This document shows, piece by piece, positions 1 through 9,418 of a stretch of DNA of 64,000 nt. The stretch comes from Sthenelais limicola (Eukaryota; Annelida; Polychaeta; Phyllodocida; Sigalionidae), in NCBI GenBank assembly GCA_942159475.1, contig OW804094.1, forward strand, positions 135,828,755 through 135,892,754, read 5' to 3'. How positions within the stretch are numbered: position 1 is the stretch's first letter; each line of letters begins with the position of its first letter. The notes beneath the pieces were generated by a model. It saw only the letters and a program-made list of their open reading frames with translations. It had not been told where the DNA came from and did no database searches. The position numbers and the translations under genes are program-made.

Positions 1-600
1 GGTGACAGAAAGTTTTGATCAGATATGACTGAGGCGCCGTGCGCATGTTCAGAGAGACCGAAATCAGTGACAGCTCAGTAATGAGGGAGGAGGTGTTTAA
101 TAGCGATAGGCGCTCATTATGGTCATTACGGTTTATGAATAGGTGATACTATTCTGTCTGGTCCTTGTTAGTATTTTGTCAATTAAAGATATGGATAATT
201 CCTTGTTGACTGTTGGCTGTTTCCTTATACTAATCTATGTTCTGGATGGTATACTATAGCCTGTGCTAATTACATCGCCGCGAATATGTCTTTGATGCCG
301 ATGTGTGGAAGAAGGAATGCCATTACTCCTGATTAATATGCCACCTCTCGATAAAACAACTGCTGGATAATCACATTCACTCCTTCCCCAAACCATACCA
401 GGACCATGGGGTTAACTACCAAGAGAACAGGCTTTTTCTTTCGCTCCCGCTGCCACCTAAGTTAATTTAGGTTATACTATTGTTTTGCATGTGGTAGCTT
501 TCTTGGCGGTAATCTTCTAGCCAACATAATATTTAGTTCATTTATAAATCTGTAGTAAATGTGAGGAATTGTTCGGTCGTATTCAGCTTAAAACAAAACA
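1..600. other. Unassigned flank, no feature recognised
   Basis: AT-rich sequence with no long open frame, no obvious inverted repeat and no copy of the repeat families seen elsewhere. It ends where the minisatellite begins. I see nothing to annotate. Confidence 0.5.
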
Positions 601-1232
601 ATAGGCCTGTGAACCATGTAGGGAGGACCTCGCCACCTTTCACCACCTACAGAACCATGTAGGCCAGAACTCACCACCCCTTGCCACCCACAGAACCATG
701 TAGGGCAGAACTCGCCACCCCTTGCCACCCACAGAACCATGTAGGGCAGAACTCACCACCCCTTGCCACCCACAGAACCATGTAGGGCAGAACTCACCAC
801 CCCTTGCCACCCACAGAACCATGTAGGGCAGAACTCGCGACCCCTTGCCACCCCTTGCCACCCCTTGCCACCTACAGAACCATGTAGGGCAGAACCACTC
901 GCCACCTACAGAACCATGTAGGGATGACCTCGCCACACCTCTCCACCTACAGAAATATGTAGGGAGGACCTCGCCACCCCTCTCCACCTACAGAACCATG
1001 TAGGGAGGACCTCGCCACCCCTCGCCACCTACAGAACTATGTAGGGAGGACCTCCCCACCCCTCTCCACCTACAGAACCATGTAGGGAGGACCTCCCCAC
1101 CCCTCGCCACACCTCTCCACCTACAAAACCATGTAGGGAGGACCTCGCCACCCCTCTCCACCTACAGAACCATGTAGGGAGGACCTCGCCACCCCTCGCC
1201 ACCTACAGAACTATGTAGGGAGGACCTCGCCA
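601..1232. repeat. Minisatellite array, left part (41-44 base unit)
   Basis: About 15 head-to-tail units. Each holds the short palindrome CCTACAGAACCATGTAGG followed by a C-rich spacer (GAGGACCTCGCCACCCCTC or a GCAGAACTCACCACCCCTTG variant). The variant spacer dominates about 660-890 and the GAGGACCTC form dominates from about 910, so the array has two sub-domains. The entry sequence (GGCCTGTGAACCATGTAGG) matches the core of MITE-B at 12728, which suggests the array is an expanded MITE-B core. The array is split by the LINE that begins at about 1233. Confidence 0.92.
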
Positions 1233-1659
1233 AAACAAGATGCTGACTATGACGAGGTAACGTGGTAACTTAGAGCTGCGGTAACAACAGCCAAAAACAA
1301 TATTTAACAAGATCGAACAGTACTCAAACTATACATATGAATCAATGAAGGTACCAGGACTACCTACAACACTGAGATTGCATCAAAAAAATGTTTTCTC
1401 TCACCAGGATTACTGGATTAATATAGTCGATTCAAACGTGAACTTTAACCGCCATTTTGACAGTGGATTATCAGCCTATTATCGACCATACTGTGGAGGA
1501 AGATTATCGAGCAAGTAGGATTATCCCATATCGGATCTGTTTCAAGGTGAACATTTATTCATAATCATACCGATGATACCGCAGTAGTGTCAAATGACAA
1601 TTATCTCATGAACAGACTTAAACATTAAGTAATATTTGACAAATCTGGCCCATGAGCAT

Positions 1660-3516
1660 ATGGATTATCTGACGTCGAGTCCTATTCCGGGTCACGCAGA
1701 CAACTTTACCGACAACAACCCACGGCTGTCGCCCGTTCCCCACGTCGACGACAGCTCTCGGAGTTTATCATTTCACTCAGCACAGGGAGATTTATTAGAC
1801 ACTAGCCCAAGTGCGCCAATAATAATGGACAAGGAGGATCCAAGTAAATTACAACTGTTTTCACTACCTCCTTTATCGTCACAATTACAACAAATGACGC
1901 ATGATCAGAATCAACCAATGCACAACACCTACCAAAACATGCAGCCGGCGCCACACCAACAAATTCCTCCGACCTGGATTATGAACCCGTACCCTCATTC
2001 CCAGAGTTATATGCCGACTGACAATAATAATTCTTTGTTTCGCTCCATCCAAACACAAATGCAAAGACAAAATGAATTTATCGTGCAAATGGTCTCCAGA
2101 ATTGATTCAAACACACATGCACTCCAACAAACTTTGAGTGAAGTCCACAGGGAAAACTCAGGCATGCGCACAGACATCGCCAACCACAAAAAACAAGTCA
2201 CTTCGGAACTGGGTGCATTAAAAACCAAGATCGGTGATATGGACTTAGCCCAAGATGCTTTCCTAGAATCACTTAGACCTGAGGTTGACTTAAGTATTAA
2301 GAAATACTTAAATGGTGCTACAAATGATATTGTAACCAAACAGAGAGAGCTGACAGCTTCCATGGATATATTGAAGACACAGCAACATCAATTACAACAG
2401 TGCATTGACGATATCCACTCGAATAACAGCTCAGAAAAAACAACCATCAACAAAAATACTTCTGAGAAGGTGGGAAAGGATAAAAATCAACGCTCCCAAC
2501 TTGATGCAAAAAATCCTGCACCTAGGACGAATCGTGCAGACCAAAACAAACGAGAAAAGAAAAAACCAGATTATGACAACACAATTGCAGTACTGGAAAA
2601 CTTTGTAGAGCATGATGGAGAAAATATAGTAGAGGAAATGTTAACCCTAGTCCAAGTGGTTAGACCCCAAGTCACAAAAGAGGACCTAGAAGAGGTTTAT
2701 AGGATAGGTATTTCCAACACCACCAGCACAAGGCCCATCTTCTTAAAATTTAAAGATCACGTTTTGAGGAAAGCCCTGGTAGATAACTTACAAACCATCA
2801 ACAAAAGTACAGTTGATTACCAAGACGTAAGAGTGAATCCATCAGGCCTACAGATTTTCCCCCATGAAAGAGATCTTCTTGGAAACTGCCTAACCCTTCT
2901 GAAAAAGAATGGTCACCCAGGAAAAATCTGCTTTAATCATATACGATTGGAAGATAAATCCTATGTTATGTCCGATCTGTATGAACTCCCTGATCACTGT
3001 ACACCGGACTATGCGTCCAGAATATCGATCGATCATGGAAAAGGAATAGGCTACTATGGCGAACATAGTTATTTGTCCAATTTTTTCATATCACCAATCA
3101 AACACAATGACATAGACTACAACAGCGTTGAACATGCTTACCAAACACTTAAAGCAACCAGCGCGGGACAAGCCGAAGTGGCTTGTCAAATAAAATCATC
3201 TGCATCTGCCTACAAGGCAAAGTATCTGGCTAGGGAACTAACACCATCCCAGGAATTCTCACAGAATGAGGAAGTATTATTGTCAGAATTAATCAAAGAG
3301 AAATTCGATCAAAATCAAGAACTAGCCAAAAAACTCTGGGAAGAAAAGAAAGAACATTTCTTCGAGGTAACATCTAGCCGGAAGTGGGGAGCCGGCATGA
3401 GATTCCCTCGACTCAAGAACGGCCAAAACAACCTTTTGTCAAGGTACTTTCCTGGAAACAATCTTCAAGGACAGATGATTTCCAGAACAAGAAAGACTCT
3501 TTTGGAGAAGGCCTAA
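1660..3516 (+). CDS. LINE ORF1: coiled coil, RRM-like region and C-terminal NADAR domain
   Basis: 618 residues from the first ATG (1660); the open frame extends to 1636 without an ATG. Residues 1-130 are Pro/Gln/Ser-rich. About 135-265 look like a coiled coil, the usual trimerising part of ORF1 proteins. A basic Lys-rich stretch (about 270-308) leads into a region of about 310-455 resembling the RRM/CTD of L1-type ORF1 proteins, expected to bind the element RNA. Residues 464-595 match the NADAR (YbiA/DUF1768) family: GEHSYLSNFF, SVEHAYQTLKA (E491-Q495), EKFDQNQELAKKL and a conserved tryptophan-glycine (W576). NADAR proteins remove ADP-ribose from guanine or split N-glycosidic bonds of riboflavin intermediates. 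Catalysis in this protein is inferred, not shown. ORF1 plus NADAR is odd: typical ORF1 proteins end after the CTD. Likely a nucleic-acid chaperone with an added glycohydrolase. Confidence 0.88.
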   Translation: MDYLTSSPIPGHADNFTDNNPRLSPVPHVDDSSRSLSFHSAQGDLLDTSPSAPIIMDKEDPSKLQLFSLPPLSSQLQQMTHDQNQPMHNTYQNMQPAPHQQIPPTWIMNPYPHSQSYMPTDNNNSLFRSIQTQMQRQNEFIVQMVSRIDSNTHALQQTLSEVHRENSGMRTDIANHKKQVTSELGALKTKIGDMDLAQDAFLESLRPEVDLSIKKYLNGATNDIVTKQRELTASMDILKTQQHQLQQCIDDIHSNNSSEKTTINKNTSEKVGKDKNQRSQLDAKNPAPRTNRADQNKREKKKPDYDNTIAVLENFVEHDGENIVEEMLTLVQVVRPQVTKEDLEEVYRIGISNTTSTRPIFLKFKDHVLRKALVDNLQTINKSTVDYQDVRVNPSGLQIFPHERDLLGNCLTLLKKNGHPGKICFNHIRLEDKSYVMSDLYELPDHCTPDYASRISIDHGKGIGYYGEHSYLSNFFISPIKHNDIDYNSVEHAYQTLKATSAGQAEVACQIKSSASAYKAKYLARELTPSQEFSQNEEVLLSELIKEKFDQNQELAKKLWEEKKEHFFEVTSSRKWGAGMRFPRLKNGQNNLLSRYFPGNNLQGQMISRTRKTLLEKA

Positions 3517-3834
3517 CTCGTGTGTACTTACTTAATCTCTTAAACTATATTTAAAGACCTTTAACGAGGGAAATAATCAAAGTTCCCTTTTATCGCTCAA
3601 TAACATCGAACGAACACTAGTCACGATCAGGATAGATCAAGTACGTATACGCACATCTAAGATCAACAGTATGGTTATTTGAAACTTATCGAACACTATT
3701 ACTGTAAATATCACCTAACTTACACCTATTAATATGTAAGTTCTATTAACTATCTTGCTGTTTGTTACCGCTCGCTCTCACATATATTGTACTATATCTT
3801 ATTATATTGTATAATTGTATAACTCTCTAAAATC
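3517..3834 (+). other. Inter-ORF spacer of the LINE
   Basis: 318 AT-rich bases between the ORF1 stop and the ORF2 ATG. No frame crosses it, so ORF2 would need reinitiation, internal initiation or a separate transcript. No structure stands out by eye. Confidence 0.7.
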
Positions 3835-6756
3835 ATGGCAGAAACCCAGACCTCTTTTCAGCAGGTATCGGACATCAAAGGGTTGTCCCTGATAAATTGG
3901 AACGTTAGAAGTTTACAGAAAAATTATGAAAATGTACAACAGTGTTTTGAAATCTCAAACAATAAGCTAGGAATAGTCTGCCTGACTGAAACTTGGTTGA
4001 ATGATAATAACCACTCAAATACTTTTAGCATAGACAGATATGAGCTGGTTAGACTCGATCGAAAACTTAAGAAAAGGGGTGGAGGACTATGTATGTACAT
4101 AAACAAGAAATATGAAATTGACTCTGACAAATACTCGGATCACTCATTAAGTGATAAGGATATAGAGCTATTGATTGTTGAGGTAAAAGTTAAACATACT
4201 ACCCCCTACATTGTAGCCTTAGTCTACAGACCACCTGGGGGGACGATTGCACCCTTTACAGAGCAACTAGATTCAAAATTATCAGCTCTCAACCTTAAAC
4301 ATCAACTGATTGTCACTGGTGATTTTAATGTAGATCTACTTGAAAACAAAAACCAGGGTCAGGAACTACAATCGTTGATGGATAAATTCAATCTGAAACA
4401 ATATATTCAAGTCCCCACAAGGACTACTCTAAGATCAAAAACATTAATTGATCACATCTACACTACCTCTGTGAATGTGCAATCGTCTGGGATCGTTGAG
4501 AATTCATCATCTGATCATTTTCCCACATATATAATAATCAAAAAGAAAAGAACTAGGTATGAGGGTGCTCAGTATCATGCCCGCAACATGAAGGGATTTG
4601 ATCAGAAAATCTTAAACGAAATACTGGTGAATCTAAACTGGGAAAGTCTATACTCAAGTGCAGACCCTGGTACCTGTTGGGACATGATACTAGAACAAAT
4701 AAACCTGTATTTGGACAGAATGTGTCCGATGAAATATTTCAAAAATGTTAGAAAAAAGCCTGAATGGCTTACCAAAGATATTACATCTCTAATGAATGAG
4801 AGAGACAAAAAGTTTAGATTGGCAAAAGCAAAAAATGACCGCGAAATGCTGATCGAAGCTAAGCATCTAAGAAACAAGGTTAATAAGATGTGCAAAGATA
4901 GAAAGAATAGGATTTTGTCTGACAAACTCAATACAGTTGGGAGGGACCCGAGAGCTCTTTGGGGGTCAATACAGTCGGTACTATGTCCTGAAAAAATTAA
5001 ACAGAGTAACCATATTTATCTCTCAGACAAAGATGGACGTCAAATCTCTCAAGAAAGGATCCCTGACGAGTTCAACGACTTCTTCACAAATGTTGGACCC
5101 TCTCTCGCCAATAAGATTGCCGAGCCAACCCCATCTGAGTCTGATGAGCTATTAAATATATCAAGGAAACAAGGTAACAAAGATAATAAAATTAAGAAAA
5201 TATATGAAATAGAAAATCTAAATCTGAGAGAAGTTTCCGCTAGGGAAGTTATGGAAGTCTTGAACTGTATCGACCCACATAAGAGCTCTGGTATTACAAA
5301 TCTCTCAGGGAAAATACTTAAGAATTGCCTTAGAGCCCTTATCTTTCAACTAACTCATGTTGTAAACCGATCGATTACATCAGCATCAGTTCCTGAATTA
5401 TTCAAGACAGCTGTTGTCACTCCACTGTATAAGAATGGCTCCAAAAAATCAGCCAACAACTATCGACCCATCTCTGGAATCTCAATGCCAGCAAAAATTC
5501 TTGAGAAATTAATACAGAAACAACTTTCGGACCATTTTGAAACGAATAACCTTTACTACGATAAGCAGTATGGTTTCAGGAAGGGTCGATCAGTATCTCA
5601 AGCTCACATAGATCTTTTACAGGAAGTCTATGAGAACATCAATGATTCCAAAACATGCGTGGCAGTCTTCTTGGATTTCAAGAAGGCTTTTGACACCGTC
5701 CACCATGAGAAATTACTGTCAAAACTAGAGAAATATGGCATAAAGGGACATTCCAATATGTGGTTTCGGAATTACCTTAAAAATAGAAAACAAACCGTCA
5801 GAGTCAATGGTCTCATCTCATCCCAAGAAACAATATCTTTTGGCGTTCCTCAAGGAACAATTTTAGGACCCATTCTCTTCTCAATTTACATAAATGATTT
5901 AAATGAAATAGTAGAAAATTCAATCATTCAGCATTACGCTGATGACACCGTCCTCCTGCACAGCAGCAAGGACCAGGACAAGTTGATAAATCAACTACAA
6001 AAAAACCTAAACCACATTCACTCCTGGTGTAAGGTAAACAAAATTTCAATTAATGTAAGTAAGACCCAATACATTAAATTTGATATTGGGCGCCAAAAAA
6101 CAAAACCAACAGCTACAAAAAACTTGGTTCTAGGAGAAGAGACCTTGACTCAAGTACAACAGTACAAGTATCTAGGTCTTGTGATTGATGAGAGGTTGAC
6201 CTTCAACAAACACCTCCAAGATGTTATCAATAAGGTTCGTTGGAAGGTAAATCTCCTCAGAAAATCAAAAAATGTAATCAACAAGAAACTAAAAACAACT
6301 ATAGTGAAAATGCTAATCCTACCGGTCATTGACTATGGAGATATATTCTACATGTCGGCTTCAAAGAAACTGATATGTAGAATCCCTACTCTGTTAAATA
6401 CCTGCATTCGATACATAATGGGTGTTAATAGAAGAACAAATGTAGACCAAAACTATCAAGATTTAAATATCCTTACAAATGAAAAAAGGTCTGAAGTTCA
6501 CATTGTAGAAAGTGCATTTTATCTCTCTCAAACTAGGTGTAATTTGGACCAGAGAAATTTATCAACCAGGAGCCATGCCAGAAATAGAAAGAATCTCAAA
6601 ATTAATATTCCAAGGTCGGCAACATACAAAAATAGCTTTATTTACAAAGCTAAAACTGCCTGGAATGCACTTCCTACAATAGTTCATGAACTTGACACAA
6701 AAAAAGAAGTTAGAAAATATCTGGAACAAACACAACTGGAAATCTTATCCGTGTAA
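3835..6756 (+). CDS. LINE ORF2: apurinic-type endonuclease and reverse transcriptase
   Basis: 973 residues, intact. The endonuclease spans about 15-235, with INWNVRSL (20-27), TETWL (51-55), GDFNVD (162-167) and SDHFP (226-230) carrying the expected metal and catalytic residues. The RT domain spans about 490-760, with NYRPISG, LDFKKAFD (first catalytic Asp D614), GVPQGTILGP (from G670) and YADD (701-704), so the polymerase triad is present. The C-terminal region (about 760-973) ends with a typical YKAKTAWNALP block. It nicks target DNA and copies the element RNA onto the 3' end (target-primed reverse transcription). No RNase H or restriction-like endonuclease is visible. Length and order are normal for the CR1/Jockey/L2 group. 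The ATG at 3835 fits the first residues of the endonuclease. Confidence 0.95.
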   Translation: MAETQTSFQQVSDIKGLSLINWNVRSLQKNYENVQQCFEISNNKLGIVCLTETWLNDNNHSNTFSIDRYELVRLDRKLKKRGGGLCMYINKKYEIDSDKYSDHSLSDKDIELLIVEVKVKHTTPYIVALVYRPPGGTIAPFTEQLDSKLSALNLKHQLIVTGDFNVDLLENKNQGQELQSLMDKFNLKQYIQVPTRTTLRSKTLIDHIYTTSVNVQSSGIVENSSSDHFPTYIIIKKKRTRYEGAQYHARNMKGFDQKILNEILVNLNWESLYSSADPGTCWDMILEQINLYLDRMCPMKYFKNVRKKPEWLTKDITSLMNERDKKFRLAKAKNDREMLIEAKHLRNKVNKMCKDRKNRILSDKLNTVGRDPRALWGSIQSVLCPEKIKQSNHIYLSDKDGRQISQERIPDEFNDFFTNVGPSLANKIAEPTPSESDELLNISRKQGNKDNKIKKIYEIENLNLREVSAREVMEVLNCIDPHKSSGITNLSGKILKNCLRALIFQLTHVVNRSITSASVPELFKTAVVTPLYKNGSKKSANNYRPISGISMPAKILEKLIQKQLSDHFETNNLYYDKQYGFRKGRSVSQAHIDLLQEVYENINDSKTCVAVFLDFKKAFDTVHHEKLLSKLEKYGIKGHSNMWFRNYLKNRKQTVRVNGLISSQETISFGVPQGTILGPILFSIYINDLNEIVENSIIQHYADDTVLLHSSKDQDKLINQLQKNLNHIHSWCKVNKISINVSKTQYIKFDIGRQKTKPTATKNLVLGEETLTQVQQYKYLGLVIDERLTFNKHLQDVINKVRWKVNLLRKSKNVINKKLKTTIVKMLILPVIDYGDIFYMSASKKLICRIPTLLNTCIRYIMGVNRRTNVDQNYQDLNILTNEKRSEVHIVESAFYLSQTRCNLDQRNLSTRSHARNRKNLKINIPRSATYKNSFIYKAKTAWNALPTIVHELDTKKEVRKYLEQTQLEILSV

Positions 6757-7351
6757 ACCCAGTCGAAAATTAAAATGTATAGATATATAGATGGACTCAT
6801 TCCTGAATTTTCAGGGATATATATATGAGTTTAATCAATTGCATCAAACCTGTACTCGATAAAATCAAATGTATACAAGGGATTATGAATACTCAGGAGT
6901 ACACCTGACTCACCCCTTTGTAATACCAATGTAATATACTGTAAACTTGTTATTTTATCTAGAGATTGAATACTCAGGAGTACACCTGTTTTCTCTGCTA
7001 TAGTAGACAAGGTTTTGTACTTAAAAAGTCCCAGAGACTTAGTCTTAATTGCCAATGTTATACACTATAAACTTCTTACCTTACCTTATCTAGAGATCGA
7101 ACACTCAGGAGTACACCTGTTATCTCCACTAGTAGCCAAAGTTGGCGTACTTAGAAAGTCCCAGTGACTTAGTCTTAATTTCAAGATGTTATTTTCCATT
7201 TAATTTAATATTGTTACCCCTTTTCGGCCAAGGTAACGGCAGGGAGAACTGGAGTCACTCACTCTAGAAGTCTGTATACCTATTTATCATGTGTAATGTA
7301 CTGTCTTATTCGATAAATAAAGTAGTTCTTATCTTATCTTATCTTATCTTA
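6757..7351 (+). repeat. LINE 3' UTR with direct repeats and (TTATC)n tail
   Basis: ACTCAGGAGTACACCTG occurs at 6891, 6972 and 7103, each followed by related text (AAGTCCCAGNGACTTAGTCTTAATT in the last two). So the 3' UTR is partly a tandem repeat with a period of about 130. The final 120 bases carry CGGCCAAGGTAACGGCAGG, AGAAGTCTGTATACC, then GATAAATAAAGTAGTTC and the tail. The same module is present at 43945-44252, which confirms it is the family's 3' end and the likely RT recognition site. Confidence 0.85.
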
Positions 7352-7868
7352 CCCCTCGCCACCTACAGAACTAGGCCTATGTAGGGAGGACCTCCCCACC
7401 CCTCTCCACCTACAGAACCATGTAGGGAGGACCTCCCCACTCCTCGCCACCTACAGAACTATGTAGGGAGGACCTCCCCACCCCTCTCCACCTACAGAAC
7501 TATGTAGGGAGGACCTCGCCACCCCTCTCCACCTACAGAACTATGTAGGGAGGACCTCCCCACCCCTCTCCACCTACAGAACTATGTAGGGAGGACCTCC
7601 CCACCCCTCTCCACCTACAGAACCATGTAGGGAGGACCTCTCCACCCCTCTCCACCTACAGAACCATGTAGGGAGGACCTCGCCACCCCTCTCCACCTAC
7701 AGAACCATGTAGGGAGGACCTCCCCACCCCTCGCCACCTACAGAACTATGTAGGGAGGACCTCCCCACCCCTCTCCACCTACAGAACTATGTAGGGAGGA
7801 CCTCGCTACCCCTCCCCACCTACAGAACCAGCACAACAACAACAATATAGGCCTGTGTGCCATGTAGG
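7352..7868. repeat. Minisatellite array, right part
   Basis: About 12 more units of the array interrupted at 1232, mainly the GAGGACCTC spacer form. It exits through ACAGAACCAGCACAACAAC at about 7823-7843, which matches the MITE-B core (ACAGAACCAGCACAAACC at 12768). A last partial palindrome lies at 7848-7868. Confidence 0.9.
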
Positions 7869-7925
7869 GAGGATATTGGTATTTTTCAAAGTGATTTATT
7901 CACAAGATGTATTTGTAGGAATGTT
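7869..7925 (-). mobile_element. MITE-C fragment
   Basis: A piece with the family text TTTTTCAAAGTG.TTTATTCACAAGAT and GGAATGTTCTCA. Another MITE-C piece resumes at 8347, so the two probably belong to one copy interrupted by the segment in between. Confidence 0.5.
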
Positions 7926-7969
7926 CTCAGTTGAGGGGTATCCACTGGCAGTGGTATGAATACATGTAG

Positions 7970-8226
7970 AGAGATACTGAGGTAGGGAAACTCAGAAGGA
8001 AAGCTGTAACAACGGATGAAAGCATAAACCGACTGGAGGAAACATTGGTCAAAAAGACTGACCCAAGCTTCAGGGTGGTAGAGCAACAAGGCAAGGCTGA
8101 GGAGGAGATTAGGCTCAAGAAACAACTGCTAGACAGGGCTCTGAACCTGGTGGTGGTAGGAATCCGTAAAGGTGAGGAGGAAGAAGAGACCAAAGAACAG
8201 CTATTGACTAAAATTGACAACGTTTC
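7970..8226 (+). pseudogene. LINE ORF1-like fragment (coiled coil into RRM)
   Basis: An open frame of about 86 codons with heptad-like residues (INRLEETLVKK, KAEEEIRLKKQLLDRA) followed by NLVVVGIRKGEEEEETKEQLL. That matches the junction between the coiled coil and the first RRM strand of LINE-1/CR1-type ORF1 proteins (NLV..GI). An in-frame stop lies just upstream (7967) and similarity fades after about 8226, so only a middle fragment remains. It is not the same family as the intact ORF1 at 1660, whose RRM reads differently. It is flanked by two MITE-C pieces. Confidence 0.5.
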
Positions 8227-8346
8227 TGGCGATTTCACTCATTCTATAAATTGCTGTCATATTTCACATTATTGCCTCGTACTTTAAATTATAGGTTCTA
8301 TTGGACCAGTATACTGGCTACGTCACGCATTGCATATATTACATTT

Positions 8347-8461
8347 CAAATTCCAAATGTTTACCATCATTACAATCGGCTAGATTTCATCTTTTCAGAT
8401 ATGATGATATTTCAACATCAAATCTTTGCGACTTGTGACTCATTTCCCTGGAACCCATCAT
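8347..8461 (-). mobile_element. MITE-C end fragment
   Basis: Contains ATTACAATCGGCTAGATTTC, CATCTTTTCAGATATGATG and the terminal GCGACTTGTGACTCATTTCCCTGGAAC. It directly abuts the MITE-A copy at 8466. Confidence 0.65.
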
Positions 8462-8465
8462 ATGT

Positions 8466-8701
8466 GGGTCAGATCGTCAGAAAATGTACAATCACCAGCT
8501 CTACACATTTAGTTAATTCTTCTAATTTAGGTTGAAAAGTGACAAATACAAGGTCAATCTGAGTAGATATGGTATGGCTTAGATTCAAATAATCCATTTG
8601 GTTATGTTAAACTGTATTTTGGACCTGATTTCTGTGTTGAATTTGGGATATTTGAGAGGATTGGTGAAGGTTGAATTGTACATTTTCTGACAATCTGACC
8701 C
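8466..8701 (+). mobile_element. MITE-A copy 1
   Basis: Both ends are present (GGGTCAGATCGTCAGAAAAT and CTGACAATCTGACCC). Flanks ATGT and ATAT fit a slightly decayed 4-base target duplication. Confidence 0.85.
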
Positions 8702-9095
8702 ATATACTCCTTAATTGACCCATCAGATGATTTCTGATTACCCCTGATATGAACCATCTAACCCACTTGAACCTATACACTTCCAACCTAACTTGGCATA
8801 AACCTTTAATACAAGGCCTGTAACAGGACCCATACACATCCCATCTCTATGCGCAACGAACTTCTGTCTTCTAATAATTGCCTTTTATGAATTAAATTCA
8901 ATTAGTGAGCGATTCCAAGACAAACCGAGTTTGCTTTTCTTATCCGCGCAGATGTGAGTTAAGTCTACTGTTAAGAAGTTGTTTCCCAAAACGAAGGCAT
9001 CTGTGAGTTTCGCAGGATGCATGGTGTCTATATTGGGCCTATTCAATTAGTTTAATTAGTCCTGCTCTGTCAGGCTCTTGTCCTTGGCGACAGTT
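8702..9095. other. Unassigned interval
   Basis: No repeat family or coding signal recognised. A GGCGACAGTT word at 9086-9095 is repeated at 9326-9335, on the other side of the next MITE-A. Confidence 0.4.
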
Positions 9096-9325
9096 GGGTC
9101 AGATTTTCAGAAAATGTACAATTTAACTTCACCAATCCTCTGAACTAACTCACATTTCAGACGAAAATAAAGTTCAAAATGCAGCTCAACCTAACCAAAC
9201 AGATTACTAGAACCAATCCAATGCGAAATATACTCGAATTAACCCAGTATTGACCAAATTGCAGCCTAATTTAGCAGAATTTGCTAAGTGTGTACAGCTG
9301 CCAATTGTACATTTTCTGAAAATCT
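9096..9325 (-). mobile_element. MITE-A copy 2, last five bases of right end missing
   Basis: Left end GGGTCAGATTTTCAGAAAAT. The right end stops at GAAAATCT without GACCC. It is bounded by a 10-base direct repeat GGCGACAGTT instead of the usual 4 bases. Confidence 0.85.
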
Positions 9326-9418
9326 GGCGACAGTTGTCGAAATAAAGGTTGGGCCTTTGAACATTGCCTCATTCTGCGTAATGAAAAGAGGGGCCATGTT
9401 GACAAGCGATTACCTAGG

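Larger units (their letters stand above)
1233..7351 (+). mobile_element. Full-length non-LTR retrotransposon (LINE) with two intact ORFs
   Basis: The order is a 5' leader (about 1233-1659), ORF1 (1660-3516), a 318-base spacer, ORF2 (3835-6756), and a 3' UTR with internal direct repeats ending in an AATAAA-containing segment and a (TTATC)n tail. Both frames are uninterrupted, so the copy is recent. It splits a minisatellite array. The array sequence before 1232 joins that after 7352 with at most about one shared base, so there is little or no target-site duplication. Endonuclease plus RT layout and the oligomer tail fit the broad CR1/L2/Jockey group; I cannot name the clade. Host factors would be needed for expression; no internal promoter is identifiable by eye. 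Confidence 0.93.

Noticed and set aside
640..987. Minus-strand 115-codon open frame
   Set aside because: It is the translation of the minisatellite and its repeats follow the unit; no gene.
601..1232. CRISPR-like look of palindromic repeats with spacers
   Set aside because: The spacers are themselves repeated and the genome is eukaryotic; it is a minisatellite.
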